Below, piece by piece: positions 54,948 through 60,019 of a DNA stretch of 60,019 nucleotides. The position numbers were made by a program, and so were the translations under genes. This DNA is from Robertmurraya dakarensis (GTDB lineage: Bacteria > Bacillota > Bacilli > Bacillales > Cytobacillaceae), in the NCBI RefSeq assembly GCF_900156875.1, contig NZ_LT707408.1, positions 5,288 through 65,306 on the forward strand, in the 5' to 3' direction. Under the pieces are notes generated by a model, which worked only from the letters and a program-made list of their open reading frames with translations, was not told where the DNA came from and ran no database searches. Position 1 is the first letter of the stretch. The number at the start of each line of letters is the position of its first letter.

Positions 54948-55667
54948 ATGAACAAGAAGATAAAAATAGCTGCCTTTATTGTAGGTCTTACTCTGTTATT
55001 TTTTATCCTGCAGTATGACTTCGAGGATAAAGATTCCATGAACTCGTGGAGTCTGCCTTTATCTGGAGAGATTATCCTTTTAGACCCTGGGCATGGTGGT
55101 CCTGATGGAGGTGCCGGTGACCAGGATGCATTAGAAAAAGATATAGCTTTAAATGTGTCATTGATCCTGCGTGATTATCTACAGCAGCAAGGTGCTCTCG
55201 TCATGATGACAAGAGAGGAAGATAAAGACCTAGCTAGCGAAGGAACACGGGGGTTAAGCAGAAGGAAGACGGAAGACCTTCAGAAACGTCTTAAATTAAT
55301 TAATGAGTCAGAGGCTGATTTTTTTGTCAGCATTCATCTTAATGCGATTCCTTCTCCAAGGTGGAGCGGAGCACAAACGTTCTATGCGCCTCAGTTGAAG
55401 GAGAATGCCCGGGCGGCGAAATTTATACAAGATGAGCTTATTATTAACTTGGAGAATACTACAAGAAAAGCAAAACCAATTAATCATGTTTATATTTTAA
55501 AATATGCAAAAAAGCCAGGTGCATTAGTGGAGGTAGGGTTCTTATCAAATCCAGCCGAAAAACAAAATTTGAAAAAAGAAGAATATCAAGAAAAAGTAGC
55601 TGCTTCTATTTATAAAGGGATTCTTCGTTATTATTCTAATGAAAAAGAATTGGTTATTGAAGAGTAA
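54948..55667 (+). CDS. cwlD: CwlD, N-acetylmuramoyl-L-alanine amidase of spore cortex maturation
   Basis: With PdaA it makes the muramic lactam of spore cortex, needed for cortex lysis at germination. 239 residues: an N-terminal membrane anchor (about 7-24), then an amidase_3 domain. Zinc ligands are His in LLDPGHGGPDGGA, Glu in ALEKDIALNV and His in FFVSIHLNA. The catalytic Glu is in VEVGFLSN. AGGATTGATTAGG-type weak ribosome-binding site precedes the ATG. pdaB, another spore-specific deacetylase-family gene, lies 3 kb downstream. Confidence 0.96.
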   Translation: MNKKIKIAAFIVGLTLLFFILQYDFEDKDSMNSWSLPLSGEIILLDPGHGGPDGGAGDQDALEKDIALNVSLILRDYLQQQGALVMMTREEDKDLASEGTRGLSRRKTEDLQKRLKLINESEADFFVSIHLNAIPSPRWSGAQTFYAPQLKENARAAKFIQDELIINLENTTRKAKPINHVYILKYAKKPGALVEVGFLSNPAEKQNLKKEEYQEKVAASIYKGILRYYSNEKELVIEE

Positions 55668-55707
55668 AGAAGGTGTACACTGTTTGCGCCTTCTTTTTAT
55701 TTTTTTC
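55668..55707 (+). terminator. Terminator after cwlD
   Basis: GAAGGTGT / GCGCCTTC (two G-T pairs) with a 9-base loop, followed by long T runs. It overlaps the region just after the cwlD stop. Confidence 0.8.
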
Positions 55708-55793
55708 CATATGGCGGTGTGATTGAAATAACAGTAAAAGATGTGATATATGTTATACTGTTGTTGGAAACGAATACAAAAGGAGTGACATTC

Positions 55794-56849
55794 ATGATTA
55801 CAGAAGCTAAAGTTGTTGAAATTCTAAACGGATTGAAGGAACCATTTTTACATAAAACGTTAGAAGAATTGAATGCAATTGAGGAAATTAAAATAAAAGA
55901 AGAGAAAAATCATGTGAGTGTAAAGGTAGCCATTGCTAAAACTGGTACCGCAGAGCAGCTGCAATTACAACAGGAAATAGTAAATGCGCTGAAGGAAGCT
56001 GGTGCAGCGACAGTTGGGATCAGATTTTCTGAACTTCCAAGTGAGGTTCTGGCACAGCATCAGACTGCTCAGCAGGAGGATGATTCAGATAATCTACTAT
56101 CCCCTAACAGTAAAACGACGTTCATTGCGATCGCAAGCGGTAAGGGTGGAGTAGGAAAATCAACTGTTTCGGTTAATTTAGCTGTATCTCTAGCGCGGCT
56201 CGGGAAAAAAGTTGGATTAATTGATGCAGATATTTACGGCTTTAGTGTTCCTGATATGATGGGAATTACAAAACGACCTGTGGTTAGAGGAGAAAAGATT
56301 ATTCCGGTAGAACGCTACGGAGTAAAAGTCATCTCAATGGGATTCTTTGTTGAAGATAATGCTCCTATTATCTGGCGTGGTCCTATGCTTGGGAAAATGC
56401 TTAACAGCTTCTTCAGTGAAGTAGAATGGGGAGAAGTTGATTATTTACTATTAGACTTACCTCCAGGTACAGGTGATGTAGCACTTGATGTTCATAGCAT
56501 GCTCCCAGCATGTAAAGAAGTGATTGTGACAACACCACATCCAACTGCAGCTTTTGTTGCGGCTCGAGCTGGTGCGATGGCATTAAAGACAGATCATGAG
56601 ATATTGGGCGTCATTGAAAACATGGCTTATTTTGAAAGTAAGGTAACAGGTGAGAAAGAACTTGTTTTCGGTCAAGGCGGAGGAGATAAACTAGCCGAAG
56701 AACTTCAAACTGAAGTGTTAGGTCAGCTGCCGCTTGGACAACCTGATTGGGACGATAAGGATTTTGCACCATCTATTTATCAAGAAGATCATAAAATCGG
56801 TAAGATCTATCAAAGTATAGCTGAAAAAGTAGTTGAGAAATTAGGCTAA
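55794..56849 (+). CDS. salA: SalA/Mrp family P-loop ATPase
   Basis: MinD/Mrp-type ATPase. In B. subtilis SalA represses scoC and so promotes extracellular protease production; Mrp relatives carry iron-sulfur clusters. 351 residues: an N-terminal domain of about 100 residues (FeS assembly-like fold), then the P-loop GKGGVGKST, DADIYGFS and DLPPGTGD motifs. No CxxC cluster-binding pair is visible near the C-terminus. ATG 55794 follows AAAGGAGTGA; the frame runs to 55719, but that extension lies in the terminator-promoter region. Confidence 0.93.
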   Translation: MITEAKVVEILNGLKEPFLHKTLEELNAIEEIKIKEEKNHVSVKVAIAKTGTAEQLQLQQEIVNALKEAGAATVGIRFSELPSEVLAQHQTAQQEDDSDNLLSPNSKTTFIAIASGKGGVGKSTVSVNLAVSLARLGKKVGLIDADIYGFSVPDMMGITKRPVVRGEKIIPVERYGVKVISMGFFVEDNAPIIWRGPMLGKMLNSFFSEVEWGEVDYLLLDLPPGTGDVALDVHSMLPACKEVIVTTPHPTAAFVAARAGAMALKTDHEILGVIENMAYFESKVTGEKELVFGQGGGDKLAEELQTEVLGQLPLGQPDWDDKDFAPSIYQEDHKIGKIYQSIAEKVVEKLG

Positions 56850-56857
56850 GATAAATA

Positions 56858-56892
56858 AATAGGACCTCTTCCGTTTGGAAGAGGTCCTTTAT
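56858..56892. terminator. Bidirectional terminator between salA and gerD
   Basis: A perfect 12-bp stem, AGGACCTCTTCC / GGAAGAGGTCCT, with a 4-base loop and T or A residues on each side. It serves the convergent salA (plus) and gerD (minus). Confidence 0.92.
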
Positions 56893-56908
56893 TGTCTGTA
56901 AAGTACTC

Positions 56909-57505
56909 CTATGCTGAACCTGCTTCTTCTTCTTTTTCTTTTTTCTCCTCACCTTCAGATTGCTCAGCAGCTGCTTTTAAAAGAATATCTTGTATCTTTG
57001 CTTTGTAGAGAGGACTTTCGAATGTCTCTGTCATGACTTTCTGTAAATGTTCTCTGTATTCTTTGCTTTTTAATAAGGTGGTGACTTCCTTTGTAATCTC
57101 CGGGTCCTTCAGTACTTCTATCATCATCGCTTTATATTCAGGATCCTTCATTAAAGATTTTAGAAGGGCCTCGTGTTCGGCTTTCATGCTCTTAGCGACA
57201 CTTTCTGCAAACTTAGGATCTTCGAAAGACTTTTTCCAAAACTCAGTTCCTTTATCAGAAGTAAGAGTAGTCTCTATTGTTTGAGAGACAATAGCTTGAT
57301 CCATAACAAGCTCTTGTTTCATGCCATCATCTTTCATAACTTCCTGAAGAGCTTTCTTTCCATCATCCGTCTTCAAAATATCAACAACCATTTTTTTTGT
57401 CTCTTCATAATCCATTTGTGCAGCACCGGTGTCAGTTTGAGCACAACCAGCTACTGTGGCCATAATGAAAAATGGGAGGAGGAGCAGAACAATTTTTTTC
57501 TGCAT
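56909..57505 (-). CDS. gerD: GerD, spore germination lipoprotein
   Basis: Inner-membrane lipoprotein needed to cluster germinant receptors in the spore. 198 residues: signal peptide with hydrophobic core (about 5-17), lipobox TVAGC with lipidated Cys21, then a charged, alpha-helical body and an acidic, Glu-Lys-rich tail. The start is ATG at 57505 (MQKKIVLL) after AAAGGAGC; an upstream TTG in frame lies before the ribosome-binding site. A SigG-type promoter lies upstream, in line with forespore expression. It is divergent from kbaA. Confidence 0.94.
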   Translation of the reverse strand: MQKKIVLLLLPFFIMATVAGCAQTDTGAAQMDYEETKKMVVDILKTDDGKKALQEVMKDDGMKQELVMDQAIVSQTIETTLTSDKGTEFWKKSFEDPKFAESVAKSMKAEHEALLKSLMKDPEYKAMMIEVLKDPEITKEVTTLLKSKEYREHLQKVMTETFESPLYKAKIQDILLKAAAEQSEGEEKKEKEEEAGSA

Positions 57506-57576
57506 GGTAATAGCTCCTTTCAAATATGATTCCGAATTTGATTATTGATTTAAAAGGAATTCACTATCCTTACTAT

Positions 57577-57606
57577 TAGGATGAAGAAATTCGACAATTT
57601 TTATGC
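57577..57606 (-). promoter_or_regulatory. SigG-type promoter of gerD
   Basis: Read on the minus strand: GCATA (57606-57602), 18 bases, then CATCCTA (57583-57577). This fits the sigma G pattern (GMATA, about 17-18, CATHHTA). gerD is a known sigma G gene in B. subtilis. The leader is about 65 nt. Confidence 0.7.
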
Positions 57607-57692
57607 GTTTGAAACGAATGCCTAGATTTTTTAATCTCTAGTTTGTTACAATCTAAAGAGGATTTAATGATCAAACTTGGAGGATAACAGAT

Positions 57693-58307
57693 GTGAAAAG
57701 CCGTTATGTGGTAAAATTGTTTTTTTCTACCTTACTGGTAGGAGGAATTTCAACTGCTATTATAGGTTTTATTGTAAGATGGAATGAATTTCAACCGTAT
57801 TTTACAGATTTTAATTTAATTGATATTTTATCAACCATATTTTGGTTATTTGGAGTAGGACTTATTTTTAGTGTTATCAGTCAAATGGGCTTCTTTGCAT
57901 ATTTAACAGTACATCGGTTTGGACTAGGGATATTTAAATCGGTCAAGCTCTGGAACGCCGTACAAATTATTTTAATCTTATTTGTTTTATTTGATTTAGT
58001 ATACTTCCGTCACACAAGTTTTGGAGGAGAATTGGCTGCTTATCTGGGCGATGCAGTCTTTATCCTAGTTGTTGGCTTAGTCATAGCATTTTTCAAAATG
58101 AAACAAACCAATAAAGATGCATTTATTCCTGCATTATTCTTTATGATAGTCGTAACGGTGATAGAATGGATGCCGGTACTGAGAGTGAACGAGGAAAGCT
58201 GGTTATACTTAATGGTTTTCCCTCTCTTAGTTTGTAATGCTTATCAATTATTGATTCTTCATGTTTTAAATGAAAAATCAGCCCAAGAAAAAAAACCAGC
58301 TAAATAA
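57693..58307 (+). CDS. kbaA: KbaA, activator of the KinB sporulation-signalling pathway
   Basis: Integral membrane protein required for full KinB activity toward the Spo0A phosphorelay. 204 residues with about six hydrophobic segments and the conserved GLIFSVISQMGFFAYLTVHRFGLGIF block (read in parts), plus FVLFDLVYFRH. The start is GTG, with TTGGAGGAT 9 bases upstream. The gene is transcribed away from gerD and toward pdaB. Confidence 0.93.
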   Translation: MKSRYVVKLFFSTLLVGGISTAIIGFIVRWNEFQPYFTDFNLIDILSTIFWLFGVGLIFSVISQMGFFAYLTVHRFGLGIFKSVKLWNAVQIILILFVLFDLVYFRHTSFGGELAAYLGDAVFILVVGLVIAFFKMKQTNKDAFIPALFFMIVVTVIEWMPVLRVNEESWLYLMVFPLLVCNAYQLLILHVLNEKSAQEKKPAK

Positions 58308-58345
58308 GATAATTGGGCCGGTTTAAAAGCAGACATCTTGAGTTG

Positions 58346-58375
58346 AAGGCGAACTCCTTATGGGTTCGTCTTTTG
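58346..58375 (+). terminator. Terminator after kbaA
   Basis: AAGGCGAAC / GTTCGTCTT (one G-T pair) with a 9-base loop and T residues. Confidence 0.75.
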
Positions 58376-58387
58376 TATTGCTATTAC

Positions 58388-58426
58388 AAAAGTAAAGAGG
58401 CAGCATAGTTAGTTTTGTGCTGCCTC
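58388..58426 (-). terminator. Terminator after pdaB
   Basis: On the minus strand GAGGCAGCA / TGCTGCCTC with a 12-base loop, followed by TTTACTTTT. It lies 17 bases beyond the pdaB stop. Confidence 0.85.
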
Positions 58427-58442
58427 GATATCTTAATCTTGA

Positions 58443-59195
58443 TTATTTTATTTCATCTGTCTTTGATTCTGCGTTAGCAATCATTTCGGATACAGAAACT
58501 AATTTTAAGCCTTTTTTATTAAGATTATCAATTATAGCAGGGAGTGCAGATGCTGTTTGTTTTGCTGAATCTGAAGCGTGAAGGAGGATAATATCCCCTT
58601 TCTTAGCTTTTGACACGTTTTCTAGGATTACCTCAACACCAGGATTGGTCCAATCTTTTGAGTCAATACTCCAATGGACGACTGTTAGACCATACTGTGT
58701 TGCAACTTTTAAAGTCTTCTGATCAAAGTGACCAGTAGGTGCGCGAACTAGCTTTATATTTTTTATATTAAGCTTTTTAAAGGCCTCTTGTGCTCTCGAG
58801 AGGTCTTTCTTAATTTCAGATTCCTCAAGTTCGGTATAATCTTCATAATTATATCCTAGAATTCCGATTTCATATCCTTCCTTGACGATTCTCTCGACAA
58901 TAGTTGGATGTCGTTCTGCCCAGGCACCTGAAAGAAAAAATGTTGCAGTTGGAATATTCTTCTCTTTTAACACATCTAGGATGGGCTCTGCTTTCTCATC
59001 CCCCCAGCCAATATTGAATGTTAGGGCTACATCCTTCTCACCTTTGTACACAGCCTTTGGTCCATCTTTTTCTGAAAATGTAGGAATGTGGATATAATTT
59101 TCTAAATAAAAAAACCATGCTGTGAAAAATGCAGCAAATAAAATTAATAATAATTGTTTAATCCTTTTTCCGTTTAATACATAAAAAAAGTTCAC
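58443..59195 (-). CDS. pdaB: PdaB, sporulation polysaccharide-deacetylase-family protein, motif-degenerate
   Basis: NodB-fold protein needed late in sporulation to keep spores stable. 250 residues, with one N-terminal membrane segment (about 12-29) and the deacetylase fold. The PdaB signature segments [29 protein letters not shown] and [11 protein letters not shown] are intact. From the GTG start, residue 61 is Asn in LTFNIGWGD, where B. subtilis has Asp. Residue 113 is Leu in IGILGY, where homologues have His (IGSHGY). GTG 59195 is chosen because GAGGTGA lies 5 bases upstream and it aligns with the family start; ATG 59201 and GTG 59204 overlap that site. A SigE-type promoter precedes it. Confidence 0.9.
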   Translation of the reverse strand: MNFFYVLNGKRIKQLLLILFAAFFTAWFFYLENYIHIPTFSEKDGPKAVYKGEKDVALTFNIGWGDEKAEPILDVLKEKNIPTATFFLSGAWAERHPTIVERIVKEGYEIGILGYNYEDYTELEESEIKKDLSRAQEAFKKLNIKNIKLVRAPTGHFDQKTLKVATQYGLTVVHWSIDSKDWTNPGVEVILENVSKAKKGDIILLHASDSAKQTASALPAIIDNLNKKGLKLVSVSEMIANAESKTDEIK

Positions 59196-59229
59196 TCTCA
59201 TCACCTCGTCCCATACACTCCTTGTCTCA

Positions 59230-59257
59230 TAGGTATGCTAATTTTAAAAAAATATGA
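59230..59257 (-). promoter_or_regulatory. SigE-type promoter of pdaB
   Basis: On the minus strand TCATATT (59257-59251), 13 bases, then CATACCTA (59237-59230), a good fit to the sigma E boxes (KMATATT, CATACANT). It lies 34 bases before the pdaB start. Confidence 0.65.
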
Positions 59258-59330
59258 GTAGAAGAGAGACATAAAAAAAACAAAATTGGAAAACACTACT
59301 ATAACCAAAAAATAGAGGAGTGTATTTGAG

Positions 59331-59564
59331 ATGCTAGGAATGCTTATTAACGAAAAAGAGGTAAAAGAAGTGCAGTATTTACTTAAAAGAGAGATGGATG
59401 AAATTCTATTTGATTTAGAAGACGAAAGAATTGACCACGTTGTAAAAAGAGCGATGGAAGAAAGATATCGTATACTGTTTGGATTATTTAAAAGGGTAGC
59501 AAGTCCAAAAGAATGTTTAGGATATATGCGTAAGACAAAGAATAAGAGTGCTTCTAAAAGTTAG
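59331..59564 (+). CDS. Small conserved protein of unknown function
   Basis: A 77-residue, highly charged, probably all-helical soluble protein: VKEVQYLLKREMDEILFDLEDERIDHVVKRAMEERYRILF-type helices read in parts, then LFKRVASPKECLGYMRK and a basic tail. No signal peptide, membrane segment or known catalytic motif. I recall similar unnamed proteins in other bacilli but cannot assign a family. GAGGAGTG lies 9 bases before the ATG. It stands alone between pdaB (divergent) and the rRNA promoter. Confidence 0.75.
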   Translation: MLGMLINEKEVKEVQYLLKREMDEILFDLEDERIDHVVKRAMEERYRILFGLFKRVASPKECLGYMRKTKNKSASKS

Positions 59565-59584
59565 CATGGTTTATTTTTGCTAGC
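59560..59584 (+). terminator. Possible weak terminator before the rRNA promoter
   Basis: GTTAGCA / TGCTAGC (one G-T pair) around a T-rich loop, overlapping the stop codon of the small gene. The tail is not a clean T tract. Confidence 0.35.
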
Positions 59585-59628
59585 TTCTAATAATAAGAAA
59601 CAAATTCCAAAAAAGTTTTAAAGTTTTG

Positions 59629-59658
59629 TTGACTTACAATAATTACATATGATATATT
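59629..59658 (+). promoter_or_regulatory. rRNA operon promoter
   Basis: TTGACT, an 18-base spacer and TATATT with an extended TG. The base 7 downstream of the -10 box is G (59665), which would be a GTP start, as at most Bacillus rRNA promoters. The upstream stretch is rich in A and T runs, like an UP element. I see no second, tandem promoter. Confidence 0.8.
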
Positions 59659-59689
59659 ATAAAAGTCGCTTATGAAGCGATTACAAGAT

Positions 59690-59709
59690 TGTTCTTTGAA
59701 AACTAAACA
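59690..59709 (+). promoter_or_regulatory. rRNA leader boxA
   Basis: TGTTCTTTGAAAACTAAAC is the boxA-containing leader block seen before 16S in Bacillus, the site for the Nus antitermination complex. A small TCGCTT/GAAGCGA hairpin precedes it at 59667-59681. Confidence 0.75.
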
Positions 59710-59822
59710 AAGCAGAAACGTCAACAATAGATAGTGGAGGCGACTGTTCAACTCTGAGAGGCGTTGGAGAGCCGGCTATACAAATCTTTTATTTTAGATT
59801 TATTTAAGAGCTAATCTTACTC

Positions 59823-60019
59823 TTTTTTGGAGAGTTTGATCCTGGCTCAGGACGAACGCTGGCGGCGTGCCTAATACATGCAAGTCGAGCGGACTTTTAA
59901 AAGCTTAGCTTTGAAGTTAGCGGCGGACGGGTGAGTAACACGTGGGCAACCTGCCTGTAAGACTGGGATAACTTCGGGAAACCGGAGCTAATACCGGATA
60001 ATGCTTCTCCTCTCATGAG
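59823..60019 (+). rRNA. rrs: 16S ribosomal RNA (5' part)
   Basis: The universal AGAGTTTGATCCTGGCTCAG lies at 59831-59850, followed by GACGAACGCTGGCGGCGTGC and GCGGACGGGTGAGTAACACG. The gene runs off the right edge after about 200 bases. The first base is set from the usual distance to the AGAGTTTGATC block. The sequence is typical of Bacillaceae. Confidence 0.98.

Overview
This is a low-GC window from an endospore-forming Bacillaceae bacterium (Bacillus sensu lato). It runs from the 5S rRNA gene that ends one rrn operon to the 16S rRNA gene that opens the next. In between lies the ctsR to pdaB block in almost exactly the order known from Bacillus subtilis. The Bacillus-type sequence of nearly every protein, SigH, and the sporulation and germination genes (cwlD, gerD, kbaA, pdaB) support that placement. 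I saw no insertion sequence, prophage, CRISPR array or tRNA gene.

Layout. (1) 36-5110: 5S rRNA, then the heat-shock operon ctsR-mcsA-mcsB-clpC behind a promoter carrying a textbook CtsR operator. (2) 5242-12005: a divergent radA, disA, yacL, ispD, ispF and gltX, with radA isolated by terminators on both sides. (3) 12002-16856: a cysteine T-box leader, cysE-cysS-mrnC-rlmB-rae1, then sigH with its own promoter. (4) 16922-20871: rpmG, secE, nusG, rplK, rplA, rplJ, rplL, with leader RNAs for L1 and L10 control. (5) 20928-34138: rsmC-like methyltransferase, rpoB, rpoC, an L7Ae-like protein, rpsL, rpsG, fusA, tuf. (6) 34303-49536: the S10, spc and alpha operons from rpsJ to rplQ, including secY, adk, map, infA and rpoA. 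(7) 49964-54261: the ECF transporter module ecfA1-ecfA2-ecfT, truA, rplM and rpsI. (8) 54389-59564: ybaK, cwlD, salA, gerD (minus), kbaA, pdaB (minus) and a small unknown protein. (9) From 59629: rRNA promoter, boxA and the start of 16S rRNA.

Most of the window makes the transcription and translation machinery: RNA polymerase subunits, NusG, elongation factors, some 30 ribosomal proteins, Sec translocase, start-methionine removal, tRNA charging and RNA modification. Around this core sit protein quality control (McsB/ClpC), c-di-AMP signalling (DisA), isoprenoid synthesis (IspD/F), cysteine supply, vitamin uptake energising (EcfA1/A2/T) and sporulation functions.

The least ordinary observations are: a decayed KOW-domain gene between map and infA that still reads clearly in several frames; two RNA copies of the L1-binding site of 23S rRNA, one before rplK and one before rplA; a RadA-like protein that departs from the Bacillus RadA consensus in its core motifs; a PdaB that has lost the expected catalytic Asp and metal-binding His; and, in the rpoB leader, a terminator-like hairpin followed by what looks like a relic of a Bacillaceae intergenic repeat. 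Several start codons were moved inward from the longest possible ORF on the basis of ribosome-binding sites and family N-termini. No tool was run, so all family assignments rest on motif recognition and memory of homologues.
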